From positions 1-17,753 of the forward strand of contig QMTG01000006.1 in assembly GCA_003649915.1 (NCBI GenBank): a stretch of 17,753 nucleotides of DNA, in the 5' to 3' direction. Source of the DNA: Thermoplasmata archaeon (GTDB lineage: Archaea > Thermoplasmatota > Thermoplasmata > B31-G17). The notes beneath the pieces were generated by a model. The model had not been told where the DNA came from. It ran no database searches and saw nothing but the letters and a program-made list of their open reading frames with translations. A program made the translations under genes and the position numbers. This document shows positions 1 through 8,025 of this stretch, one piece after another (positions within the stretch are counted from its first letter, which is position 1; every line of letters begins with the position of its first letter).

Positions 1-906
1 GTGGTGGATGATATAGCCAGCAGGTTAGCAAGCATGGCAAATGTTGAGAATGATTATGCTTACTGGTCATCCAGTACCAACATGATAACGGGCAATTACG
101 CAGGATATTACGGCTACAGTAATCCACGAATTATAGAGACAACAGCCTACGCAGTCATGGCACTTTACAAGCACGGCTCGCATGATAATCTGGTTAGCAT
201 GGGGTTGAACTACTTGCTAATGCATAGAACACCGAGAGGTTTTTACTCAACACAGGATACCATTGTGGCCTTCCAAGCGATTAAAATGTGCTCTCAAACA
301 CAGATTAAACATATGACCGTAAAAGTGCTTGCGAACAATGAGACCATTGGGCTGTTTAACATTGATGAATCCACGGCGGACGTTACTTACTGGCTTGATA
401 TTTCAAAATATCTGGGCTCTGCCCAGTATATAAAGGTAGTAAGCGAGGGCGAAGGTGTGGCAGATGTGCAGGTGTACTATGAGCAATATATACCTTGGAG
501 TTCCACTAACATCTCGACACAGGGGGACCTTATACTATACGTGCACTATAACACAACAGAGGTTCGCGTTAGCAACACGATACGCGTTGACCTATATGTG
601 AACTATTCGGGCAGCACATACATAAGAATGCTTCTTGTTGAGGTTAGGGCTCCTGTTGGCTTTGAATTTGTGGTTCCAGATTTTGACGACCTTGTAAGGA
701 AAAAAATCATATCCAATTACGAAGTTAACGGCCGTGAGGCAATGCTTTACATCAAGGATATAGGTGCTGGTGATTCCATTCACATAACGTATAATATAGT
801 TGCACTAAAGCCAATAAGGGCTACAATACAGGGAATACACGCATACGACATGTACAACCCCGGGCTTGATGCGGAAACGATGCCTGTTGAGATATCATCC
901 ACCTGA
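1..906 (+). CDS. Alpha-2-macroglobulin-like protein, C-terminal part (5' end outside window)
   Basis: The reading frame is open at the left edge, so this is the C-terminal 301 residues of a longer protein; the GTG at position 1 is probably internal. Residues 1-100 look like the last helices of the thioester-domain toroid, with the family hallmark GFYSTQDT at 80-87 after an ETTAYAVMAL helix (46-55). Residues 105-165 fit the second half of the CUB-like beta domain into which the thioester domain is inserted. Residues 185-301 fit the receptor-binding (MG8) domain, ending in the usual YDMYNPGLDAE-type strand. Family members are large secreted or surface proteins that trap proteases. The thioester motif itself (CxEQ) would lie upstream and cannot be checked. 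No C-terminal anchor is seen. The next gene starts 21 nt downstream on the same strand, so the two may be co-transcribed. The family call is strong; the function in this archaeon is inferred. Confidence 0.8.
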   Translation: MVDDIASRLASMANVENDYAYWSSSTNMITGNYAGYYGYSNPRIIETTAYAVMALYKHGSHDNLVSMGLNYLLMHRTPRGFYSTQDTIVAFQAIKMCSQTQIKHMTVKVLANNETIGLFNIDESTADVTYWLDISKYLGSAQYIKVVSEGEGVADVQVYYEQYIPWSSTNISTQGDLILYVHYNTTEVRVSNTIRVDLYVNYSGSTYIRMLLVEVRAPVGFEFVVPDFDDLVRKKIISNYEVNGREAMLYIKDIGAGDSIHITYNIVALKPIRATIQGIHAYDMYNPGLDAETMPVEISST

Positions 907-927
907 TTTAGCAATGGGGTTGGCATA

Positions 928-2208
928 ATGCCGCAACACGATAAAGTGAGGGCAAAAGAGCGCATTCTTTTGCATTTACTGGATTATTGGAGATTGGGCG
1001 ATGACGATGTTGTAGAGGCGCCCATCGCAATAACACAGCAAGGGATTGCTGAAGCCACGGGGCTTGCAAGGTCTCATGTGGCAATGACACTCATATCGCT
1101 GGAGGAAGAGGGGATTGTGAAAAAGAAGAAATGCCATATAAGAAACCTTGAAAGAAAGAGGTATGCGTATTTCCTAACACATGAGGGCGTGAGGGAAGCC
1201 AATATTGTGAAGGATAAAATGATGCACATGCTTGTGCATGATGTGAGGCATCAGGAAATAAAAAAAGGTAAGGATTTGCTTAATATTATGAAGAGAACTA
1301 CCGAGGAAAAGGAGCCTGTAAGGACTGGTGGATTTGTACTCTTTTTCGTGGGTATTTTCATAATGTTTATCATTGTTTCGTTGTCACTGGTAGCGATGGA
1401 GTTTCTCATATTTCTGCCGTTTGGCATGCTTCCAACAGTGTTTGGGATATACAGTTATCGAAAAGCTCCCCATCTGTATAGGCGATTGATAGGGCTCTTT
1501 GGGTATATTGCGGTAACTCTTTTGGTGCTCTCAATATACATCCTATTTGATGTAGCGTCATTTGAAAATATTGTAATGTCCACATACTCCATATATTTAA
1601 CATTTTTAACTTTGGTTGTGTTTATTGCTAAAGCAAAGTTCGTGCCCGTTCCCGTACGTTCCGAGATTGCCTCTTCCTTCGGCGCACTCTTTATTTCCAT
1701 GAGCATAATATCAATATTTTTACCAAAAATTGTGAACCCCTATGCTGCTCCATGTCTAGTTATCAACGGTATCACGTTGTTATGGCTCAGACATGAGATT
1801 CTACACACAAAAATAAGGGGAGAATTGTTGACTGCCACGGCAATATTCATATTTTTGGTTGCCTCAACAACCATTGCAATTACCAGCACATACGCAGAAC
1901 TAGCACTTTGCATACTCTGGACAATCGTTGCCATTTCCATGCTCATATCACGGTTTCTCAGCCCAGGCAGTTGGAAAAGGTGGAATTACCTTCTTGCCAT
2001 AGTTATTGGAGTTTTTCTCCTAATAGTCGCAGTATTGCTCATTAAAATAGAGAAATACTTAGAAGCCACTGTGGAGTTCGTGATTGCACTGACAATGTTG
2101 TCATTCTCTTTGCCAAAAATTTACAAGAAAGACCTCGTTTTTGCCGTTCAATTATATATATTGGTCGTTACTGTGCTCACATTCATATATTTAGCATTTA
2201 TGAAGTAA
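928..2208 (+). CDS. Winged-helix (MarR-like) domain fused to a polytopic membrane domain
   Basis: This 426-residue protein has two parts. Residues about 8-95 form a winged helix-turn-helix: a recognition segment ITQQGIAEATGLARSHV (35-51), a helix ending in LEEEGIVKKKK, then a basic wing and THEG. After a charged linker (96-132), residues 136-424 hold roughly ten hydrophobic segments separated by short loops, with no enzyme motif I recognise. This suggests a membrane-bound transcription regulator or sensor whose DNA-binding domain faces the cytoplasm. The ATG at 928 lies 21 nt after the macroglobulin gene, with only a weak GGGG purine stretch ahead of it. The target and signal are unknown. Co-transcription hints at a link to the cell envelope, which is inference only. 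Confidence 0.72.
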   Translation: MPQHDKVRAKERILLHLLDYWRLGDDDVVEAPIAITQQGIAEATGLARSHVAMTLISLEEEGIVKKKKCHIRNLERKRYAYFLTHEGVREANIVKDKMMHMLVHDVRHQEIKKGKDLLNIMKRTTEEKEPVRTGGFVLFFVGIFIMFIIVSLSLVAMEFLIFLPFGMLPTVFGIYSYRKAPHLYRRLIGLFGYIAVTLLVLSIYILFDVASFENIVMSTYSIYLTFLTLVVFIAKAKFVPVPVRSEIASSFGALFISMSIISIFLPKIVNPYAAPCLVINGITLLWLRHEILHTKIRGELLTATAIFIFLVASTTIAITSTYAELALCILWTIVAISMLISRFLSPGSWKRWNYLLAIVIGVFLLIVAVLLIKIEKYLEATVEFVIALTMLSFSLPKIYKKDLVFAVQLYILVVTVLTFIYLAFMK

Positions 2209-2226
2209 CGTATCATGCATTTATGG

Positions 2227-2236
2227 TTATTTTTTT
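2227..2236 (+). terminator. Oligo-T termination signal after the membrane regulator gene
   Basis: A run of seven T (2230-2236), preceded by more T-rich sequence, begins about 20 nt after the stop at 2208. Archaeal polymerase terminates at such oligo-T tracts without needing a hairpin. It would end the plus-strand transcript before it runs into the converging aminomutase gene. No comparable T-run is seen on the minus strand for that gene. Confidence 0.45.
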
Positions 2237-2272
2237 GCGCTATTCGCCGGCATGTTATTTTCCAAGCGTACA

Positions 2273-4240
2273 TCAGTAATAATACCAGATGCTCTTATAC
2301 TCCTCAATGTCCTCGTTAAAGTATTTTTTAAGGTTATCAAGGTACATCTTTATGGATACTATATCTGTGTATATGTAAGGGTCAATGAGTTGTATGTTTT
2401 TCTCCCATGGATGCCATAGATACATCCTTCGCCCATCCGGTCTTATCATTATCAATTCGTGGTCCTGCCATGCCCTTAGATGGTTCTTACCAAGCCTAGG
2501 AACATTAAACACAGGCTCGTCCGTCCTGAAAACTCCTGGGAGAAGCCGTGCCTCTTCTTTCCTTTCCTGCAATATTCTAGCGACGGGAACCACATACTCC
2601 ATGTGCTCCCATTTGCCCTTAGGATAGAAAGAGTAATACGGGTCAATTCCCACTTTCTTGAGTGCAACACGCAGGGCTGCGGTTTCAAACCTTCTGCTTA
2701 CCCAGAACGTGAAGACCTGCTGATTGTACACGTATATCCTGTTCTTCCTCAGTTTATCAACAGCGATAGCCATTTCCGGGGTAACCTCATATGCGGATTC
2801 CACATGCGTTACAAGGCATATATTTCGTTTTCCCGGCTCGATGTATGAGGATAGCATTGATGCAAGTTCATCCGTTATGCGGAAGGGTACGGTCACTGGT
2901 ATTCTTGTGCCGATCCTTATGCTTATTATATGCTCCATCTCGCTAAGCCTTCTCACCATGTGCTCAACAACGCTGTCAGGAAGTATGAGCGGATCCCCTC
3001 CTGTTATCAGTACCTCTTTTATGCCTGGGTGCTCAGAAAACCAGTCCAGCGCACTATCTATTGCCTCCCTTGTTGGTATGCCTCCTTTGTACAAAACATC
3101 GGTTATTTCCCAGTTGCGCTGGCAGTAAACACAGACCTGGGGGCATGTATTGGAAGCCTTTAATATGGCGATGAGAGGATACCTTCTCGTTATCAGATTA
3201 TGGGGTGTGGTGTCATGCTCCCCCATGAAATCAAAGTAATAGCTTCTCTCCTCCCTGTGCTCCATCATCTCAATGACAGTGTGCATTGGTGGCAGCACCT
3301 GCGCCCTCACCTGATAGTCATAGTTGTATGGATTTTCAAAGTCAAACAGGTGGAGATAGTAAGGCGTTATTCCAAAGGGTATTTTTCCCTCGGCAGCCTT
3401 TAAAAGTGCCTCAATATCATCCTCATCCATCTTTATCAAATCCTTTAACTTGTCCACCGCCTCCTTGCCCTTAAAAACGTTCCTGAAATGCCACATATAG
3501 TTTTCCCAGTCATCCTCGCTTCCGCCCAGATAGTCCAGTATCTTAGCCTTATTTTCCCTCCTCTTCTCAATAACATCAGCATCAAGCCCGCTCTTATACT
3601 CCATTATTCTTTTCCAAACCCTGTCCGCCATTTTATCCAGATAGTTTGACCTCTTTTTGCCTGCATCCTCGCCCTTTATTTTTTTGAAGTCCACCTGCTC
3701 TACCCCCTCTATGTACTTTGTCGGGTATATCTCCGCCCTTCCGTTTATTGCCTTGAATAGGTGTATGAACTCCAGTATAAAGCCCTCATCAACCTCTGCA
3801 AGAGCGCCGCTTTCTCCGCGTGCAATTCTCCATAAATATGTGAGGGCACTGTAGCCTGTAGCCTCCTCGTTTCTCACAGATATTATATTTTTAAGAACAC
3901 GTATTGCCTCCTGTGCTATGCTCTCGACAAGTGGGTGTATAATTTTCTTCCCCCTTCTATATTCCCATTCTTTTCTGCACAAATAATCGTAAATGCCCTT
4001 TCTTGCCTCCTCAACACTTTCCGCCCTTCTTAAAACACTATATATTTCTCTATCCTCTTTCCACAATGCGTCAATATTGAAACCTGTTGCTGGATTTAAA
4101 ACCCTCAAAGGAACTCTAGTCCTCGGTATATCCTCAATTATAAACTCAACCTCCGCCATATTTATAAATTTGGGCATAGGGTTTATAAACCTTTCGCTGC
4201 AGTTGCCTTGTCGCATAATTCTACGATAATTATCCTTCAC
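2273..4240 (-). CDS. KamA-family radical SAM aminomutase, long form (possibly glutamate 2,3-aminomutase-like)
   Basis: Residues about 245-610 of this 655-residue frame match the lysine 2,3-aminomutase core: ITPYY (291-295), the [4Fe-4S]/SAM motif CPQVCVYC with C366, C370 and C373, GGDPL (414-418), RIGTRIPVTVPFRIT (442-456) and the PLP-lysine region PRLGK with K585. The family moves an amino group from C2 to C3 using SAM and PLP. In lysine 2,3-aminomutase two Asp (293 and 330) hold the substrate side chain. Here the first is replaced without gaps by K541, and N579 fits the second if one gap is allowed. Lys and Asn are the residues reported for glutamate 2,3-aminomutase. The glycine run before the PLP lysine is reduced to RLG. 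Residues 1-240 are an extra charged, helical region of unknown function. The start is uncertain: 4240 is GTG without a Shine-Dalgarno site; ATG at 4216 or 4159 is also possible. No acetyltransferase partner gene is adjacent. Confidence 0.82.
   Translation of the reverse strand: MKDNYRRIMRQGNCSERFINPMPKFINMAEVEFIIEDIPRTRVPLRVLNPATGFNIDALWKEDREIYSVLRRAESVEEARKGIYDYLCRKEWEYRRGKKIIHPLVESIAQEAIRVLKNIISVRNEEATGYSALTYLWRIARGESGALAEVDEGFILEFIHLFKAINGRAEIYPTKYIEGVEQVDFKKIKGEDAGKKRSNYLDKMADRVWKRIMEYKSGLDADVIEKRRENKAKILDYLGGSEDDWENYMWHFRNVFKGKEAVDKLKDLIKMDEDDIEALLKAAEGKIPFGITPYYLHLFDFENPYNYDYQVRAQVLPPMHTVIEMMEHREERSYYFDFMGEHDTTPHNLITRRYPLIAILKASNTCPQVCVYCQRNWEITDVLYKGGIPTREAIDSALDWFSEHPGIKEVLITGGDPLILPDSVVEHMVRRLSEMEHIISIRIGTRIPVTVPFRITDELASMLSSYIEPGKRNICLVTHVESAYEVTPEMAIAVDKLRKNRIYVYNQQVFTFWVSRRFETAALRVALKKVGIDPYYSFYPKGKWEHMEYVVPVARILQERKEEARLLPGVFRTDEPVFNVPRLGKNHLRAWQDHELIMIRPDGRRMYLWHPWEKNIQLIDPYIYTDIVSIKMYLDNLKKYFNEDIEEYKSIWYYY
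4182..4189 (-). promoter_or_regulatory. Candidate TATA box for the aminomutase gene
   Basis: TTTATAAA at 4182-4189 lies 22 nt before the ATG at 4159. An archaeal TATA box this far upstream would place the transcript start almost on that ATG, giving a leaderless mRNA and a protein of 628 residues. A competing AT-rich box (ATATATTAA, about 4246-4254) could instead drive the ATG at 4216 with a short leader. A second TTTATAAA occurs at 4161-4168. The choice cannot be settled from the sequence. Confidence 0.35.
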
Positions 4241-4305
4241 ACATTATTAATATATTTGAGCGGCATATAGGTGCTATGATTTCCATATCGGGCAGGGCAT
4301 AAGGG

Positions 4306-4337
4306 GGCGTGTCTCTAGCAAGGCGTGACACACCGCC
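4306..4337 (-). other. Imperfect hairpin in the gap
   Basis: GGCG-TGTC (4306-4313) pairs with GACA (4327-4330) and CGCC (4334-4337), leaving a 3-nt bulge and a 13-nt loop. No T-run follows on either strand, so it does not look like a terminator. If the aminomutase transcript starts further upstream, near 4385, the hairpin would sit in its leader. Confidence 0.3.
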
Positions 4338-4373
4338 TAATTAAAAACATGATACAGTATAGAATACAAGCGG

Positions 4374-4387
4374 CTAAGAGCTAAGAG
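4374..4387. repeat. Tandem 7-mer CTAAGAG x2
   Basis: Two perfect head-to-tail copies of CTAAGAG lie in the noncoding gap. They are too short to infer function; a regulator site or a chance slippage product are both possible. Confidence 0.6.
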
Positions 4388-4551
4388 GGGTGCTGCTCAC
4401 CACCAATTTATACGACAACGCACATACAACCCTATATTACAGTGCATAAAAGGCGTAATAATAGCAATGTGAGGTACATATCATACGATGGTAAGTTACT
4501 ATGAGTTTTGCGTTGTCTGTCTAATTTTTTATTACAACATTTTATATTCTT

Positions 4552-5949
4552 CTACTTTTTGGGATAGTATTTTTCAATGTATTTCACGTCTATTCTCTTT
4601 AGTTCCTCCTTTGGCAGTATTGATAATATATCCCACGCTATGCTTAGTGTTTCCTCAATGCTTCTATCTTCATCCTTTCCCTGATTTACAAACCTATTCT
4701 CGAATTCAACAACGAAATCCAGATACTTTCTATCCCTATCGCTCAATGCTTCCTCACCGACAACCTTTGTTAAGTCTTCTAAGTCTTTTCCCTCAGCGTA
4801 TGCGGCGTACAATTGGTTCGACACATCATCATGGTCTTCTCTTGTCCTTCCTTCGCCAATTCCCTGCTTCATAAGCCTTGATAGGGATGGTAAGACATCA
4901 ATGGGCGGGTATATTCCCTGGCGGTGTAGCCTGCGCGATAGCACAATCTGACCCTCGGTAATGTATCCTGTTAAGTCGGGAATCGGATGCGTTATATCGT
5001 CGTCAGGCATGGTGAGTATTGGAATCTGTGTTATCGATCCCTTTTTACCCTTTATTCTTCCAGCTCTTTCGTATATTGTCGCAAGATCCGTATACATGTA
5101 TCCTGGATATCCTCTACGCCCAGGAACTTCCTCACGCGCCGCAGCAATCTCACGCAATGCTTCGCAATAATTTGTCATATCTGTGAGTATCACCAAGACG
5201 TGCATGTCCATGTTAAATGCCAAGTACTCTGCTGTTGTTAGGGCAAGCCTCGGCAAAATTAAACGCTCAATTGTAGGGTCATCGGCGAGGTTCAAAAAAA
5301 GCACAGCCCTTTCCAGTGCTCCCGTGCGCTCAAAATCTCTTATGAAAAAGTTCGCCTCCTCATTTGTTATTCCCATTGCGCAAAAAACAACTGCGAATTC
5401 CTCACCTTCGCCTCTAACCTTTGCCTGCCTTGCAATCTGTGCGGCAAGTTCGTTATGTGGCAAACCAGAGCCAGAGAATATGGGCAATTTTTGTCCTCTG
5501 ACCAATGTATTCATTCCATCTATTGCAGATATGCCAGTCTGTATGAATTCTCGTGGATACTCTCTGCTTGAGGGATTTATCGGTGAGCCATTTATATCTC
5601 TTCTTTCCTCCGGTATTACATCAGGCCCACCATCTATTGGTTTTCCTGATCCATCAAATATTCGTCCCAATATTTGGGGTGATAAACCAAACTTCATCGT
5701 CTCGCCTGTAAAACGTACCGCTGTGCCCTTTGTATCCAATCCTTTTGTTCCTTCAAAAACCTGAACCACTGCAAAATCTATTCCAGCCTCCAAGACCTGG
5801 CCCGTTCTTATCTCACCAGTTGGTGACCTTATTTTTACAATCTCGCCATATGCCACATCGCTTATGTTCTTGATGAAAAGCAAAGGCCCTGATATTTCGC
5901 CTACGGTCAAATATTCAACATCTTTGACCCTCGGAGCGCTGGACATCAT
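4552..5949 (-). CDS. atpB: A-type ATP synthase subunit B
   Basis: This 465-residue protein has the full length of the non-catalytic B subunit, which alternates with A in the hexameric head. It begins with the beta-barrel typical of the family (YLTVGEISGPLLFIKNI, 13-29), has the GRIFDGSGKPIDGGP segment (95-109) and the degenerate nucleotide-binding loop region IFSGSGLPHNELAAQIARQA (157-176). It contributes to the nucleotide pockets but does not hydrolyse ATP. Its ATG overlaps the subunit A stop (ATGA), and GGAGGTGG lies just upstream, so translation is probably coupled. A second ATG follows at once and is equally well placed. It is the last gene of the operon here; subunit D does not follow. 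Confidence 0.97.
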   Translation of the reverse strand: MMSSAPRVKDVEYLTVGEISGPLLFIKNISDVAYGEIVKIRSPTGEIRTGQVLEAGIDFAVVQVFEGTKGLDTKGTAVRFTGETMKFGLSPQILGRIFDGSGKPIDGGPDVIPEERRDINGSPINPSSREYPREFIQTGISAIDGMNTLVRGQKLPIFSGSGLPHNELAAQIARQAKVRGEGEEFAVVFCAMGITNEEANFFIRDFERTGALERAVLFLNLADDPTIERLILPRLALTTAEYLAFNMDMHVLVILTDMTNYCEALREIAAAREEVPGRRGYPGYMYTDLATIYERAGRIKGKKGSITQIPILTMPDDDITHPIPDLTGYITEGQIVLSRRLHRQGIYPPIDVLPSLSRLMKQGIGEGRTREDHDDVSNQLYAAYAEGKDLEDLTKVVGEEALSDRDRKYLDFVVEFENRFVNQGKDEDRSIEETLSIAWDILSILPKEELKRIDVKYIEKYYPKK

Positions 5950-7718
5950 GCTGCCACCTCCTTCATCAGCACTGAGATCTCTTTTTCCATCTCTTCCCTA
6001 ATCCTAGCAAACTCCTCCTCATATCTGTCATTGGGCACTGTTGCCATCCTTGCAATCCTTTCCCTACACTTAAGCGCTCTAATCTTATCAATACTCACAC
6101 CCTTAGCCATCGCCTTTTTAATCTCATGATAGTACTCAAGCATTATTTTAAGCATCTCATATTGCTTCTTTGGAGGACAATATGTATCTACTTCGTGGAA
6201 CGCGTTTTGGCGCAAAAAGTCTTCCCTTATAACCCTTGCACCCTCGAGCACAGCCTGGTCCGACGGGGGCAAGGCATCAGGACCAACAAGTCGGACAATT
6301 TCACGCAGTTCATCTTCCTTCTGCAGTATGCTCATAGCTTCCCTCCTAAGTTCATACCAATCTTTTGCTATCTCCTTCTCCCACCAGGGCTTCACGTGCT
6401 CAAGGTACAGTGAATACGATCTTAGCCAGTGTATTGCTGGAAAGTGCCTTCTATCTGCAAGTTCACTATCAAGCGCCCAGAAGACCTTTACTATTCTGAG
6501 CGTGTTCTGTGCAACTGGCTCTGAGAAATCACCACCCGGAGGCGATACTGCACCTATAACAGATAGTGCCCCGTACCTCTCTTCATTGCATATTATTCGC
6601 CCATATCCAGCCCTCTCATAAAAGGCTGCAAGACGCGATGCCAAGTACGCTGGGTATCCTTCTTCACCTGGCATTTCTTCAAGCCTGCCTGAAATCTCTC
6701 TCATGGCCTCCGCCCACCTTGATGTGGAGTCTGCCATGAGGGCCACGCTATATCCCATATCCCTGTAATACTCTGCTATTGTAATGCCTGTGTAAACGCT
6801 TGCCTCCCTTGCCGCTACGGGCATGTTGCTTGTGTTTGCTATGAGTACTGTTCTCATCATAAGTGGCTCACCGGATTTTGGATCCTTTAACTTAGGAAAT
6901 TCCTTAAGCACATCAGCCATCTCGTTCCCTCTTTCCCCGCATCCCACATATACGATTATGTCTGCATCACACCACTTTGCCAATTGATGCTGTGTTACAG
7001 TCTTTCCCGTCCCAAATCCTCCGGGTATTGCAGCAGTTCCCCCCTTTGTTATGGGGAAGAGCGTATCTATTACCCTCTGCCCTGTGATTAGAGGTTCTCT
7101 TGGGTCAAACTTCTGTGCTAAAGGTCTTGGTGTTCTAACAGGCCATTTCTGAAGCATATTTACCTTTTTCTTTCCCTGTGCTGTTGACACAACCGCAATG
7201 GTTTCCTCTACAGTGTACAACCCCTCAGGTGCGATTTCCTCAACAACCCCCTCTATTCCATGAGGAACCATTATTTTGTGAACAACGAGTTTTGATTCCT
7301 GAACTTCACCAATAAAATCACCACTGCTTACTTTATCACCCTTCTTTACTAATGGCTTGAATTCCCACTTCTTTTTCCTATCAATCGCCTCAGCAACCAC
7401 GCCCCTCGTTATAAAATCACCCACCTGCGCCTTTATTGCCTCCAGTGGACGTTGTATTCCATCATATATATTTCCTATGAGACCTGGACCTAGTTCAACC
7501 GACAAAGGTATGCCTGTAGCCTTTACAGGCTCACCAGGCTTTAAACCAGTAGTGTCCTCATAAACCTGTATCGTTGCCTTATCTTCAACAATCTCTATAA
7601 TTTCTCCAATGAGCCCCTCATTCCCAACATGCACCACATCGTACATCTTAGCCCCGCGCATATTCTTTGCCTGAACAACGGGACCCGCCACTCTCACAAT
7701 AACGCCCTCTCCTGCCAT
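5946..7718 (-). CDS. atpA: A-type ATP synthase catalytic subunit A
   Basis: This is the catalytic subunit of the A1 head, 590 residues from the ATG at 7718. The frame runs on to 7742, but 7718 is preferred: GAGGTGAT (7725-7732) lies 6 nt upstream, and the protein then begins like other A subunits (MAGEGVIVRVAGPVV). Numbered from that Met, the family's extra bulge region is at about 105-185, the P-loop GGFGTGKT at 233-240, and the catalytic Glu in GCGERGNEM is residue 262. The ADSTSRWAEAMREISGRLEE segment follows. No intein interrupts the P-loop, although inteins occur there in some archaea. It starts 7 nt after the atpF stop and overlaps atpB by 4 nt. Confidence 0.97.
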   Translation of the reverse strand: MAGEGVIVRVAGPVVQAKNMRGAKMYDVVHVGNEGLIGEIIEIVEDKATIQVYEDTTGLKPGEPVKATGIPLSVELGPGLIGNIYDGIQRPLEAIKAQVGDFITRGVVAEAIDRKKKWEFKPLVKKGDKVSSGDFIGEVQESKLVVHKIMVPHGIEGVVEEIAPEGLYTVEETIAVVSTAQGKKKVNMLQKWPVRTPRPLAQKFDPREPLITGQRVIDTLFPITKGGTAAIPGGFGTGKTVTQHQLAKWCDADIIVYVGCGERGNEMADVLKEFPKLKDPKSGEPLMMRTVLIANTSNMPVAAREASVYTGITIAEYYRDMGYSVALMADSTSRWAEAMREISGRLEEMPGEEGYPAYLASRLAAFYERAGYGRIICNEERYGALSVIGAVSPPGGDFSEPVAQNTLRIVKVFWALDSELADRRHFPAIHWLRSYSLYLEHVKPWWEKEIAKDWYELRREAMSILQKEDELREIVRLVGPDALPPSDQAVLEGARVIREDFLRQNAFHEVDTYCPPKKQYEMLKIMLEYYHEIKKAMAKGVSIDKIRALKCRERIARMATVPNDRYEEEFARIREEMEKEISVLMKEVAA

Positions 7719-7725
7719 TACTCTA

Positions 7726-8025
7726 TCACCTCTCAATTTCAATCCCTATAGCCCTTCTTATCACATCCTTAATCCTGTCTCTGCCAACATCCCTGTACCT
7801 ACCTGGGATGGGCACAATGATGGGAGCATTTTTCATCTTTTCTATTTCCTCAATATCTTGGGATAGCGCATCCGCATACTCTCCACTTATTATAATCATT
7901 TTCGCATGACTGACACACTCCCTGAGCACCTTAGCAGCACCTATGGCGTCCTCAACATCGTACACCCTAACACCGCACAGGGCAAACCCTGCGATTTCGT
8001 CTCTCCTTCCTATGAACACAATCAC
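7726..8025 (-). CDS. atpF: A-type ATP synthase subunit F
   Basis: This 99-residue protein is a full-length small central-stalk subunit. It opens with the expected strand MIVFIGRRDEIAGFALCGV and has the Rossmann-like alternation, including MIIISGEYADAL (about 43-54) and the IIVPIPG strand (68-74). In the enzyme it sits on the D subunit in the central shaft and influences coupling. The start is GTG at 8025, overlapping the atpC stop as GTGA. A GGTGGTGAT purine stretch lies just upstream. It is followed after 7 nt by atpA. Confidence 0.93.
   Translation of the reverse strand: MIVFIGRRDEIAGFALCGVRVYDVEDAIGAAKVLRECVSHAKMIIISGEYADALSQDIEEIEKMKNAPIIVPIPGRYRDVGRDRIKDVIRRAIGIEIER

Larger units (their letters stand above)
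4241..4551. other. 311-nt gap with no recognisable gene, where atpD would be expected
   Basis: No coding frame, tRNA or other known RNA was recognised on either strand between the 3' end of atpB and the aminomutase start. It holds a perfect tandem repeat of CTAAGAG (4374-4387) and an imperfect hairpin (4306-4337). It also holds several AT-rich TATA-like stretches, including TATAAAT on the minus strand near 4406-4413. On the minus strand no T-run follows the atpB stop, so it is unclear where the ATP synthase transcript ends. The gap may hold a leader for the aminomutase gene or a small RNA, but nothing proves either. Confidence 0.5.

Noticed and set aside
4306..4337. Shared operator between the gap hairpin (TGTC...GTGACAC) and the palindrome at 13262
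   Set aside because: Only TGTC and GTGACA are in common and the spacing differs (13 against 4 nt), which is too little to claim one regulator.
4261..4440. tRNA, C/D-box RNA or other known RNA gene in the atpB-aminomutase gap
   Set aside because: No cloverleaf, T-arm sequence or proper C (RTGATGA) and D (CTGA) box pair was found. Only a bulged hairpin is visible.
4241..4551. Degenerate or frameshifted atpD behind atpB
   Set aside because: Neither strand shows the long charged helical pattern of subunit D, and the gap is too short for a gene of about 600 nt.
6990..7030. Possible intein in the ATP synthase A subunit P-loop, as known in some archaea
   Set aside because: GGFGTGKT is followed without interruption by VTQHQLAKW and the protein has the normal ~590 residues.
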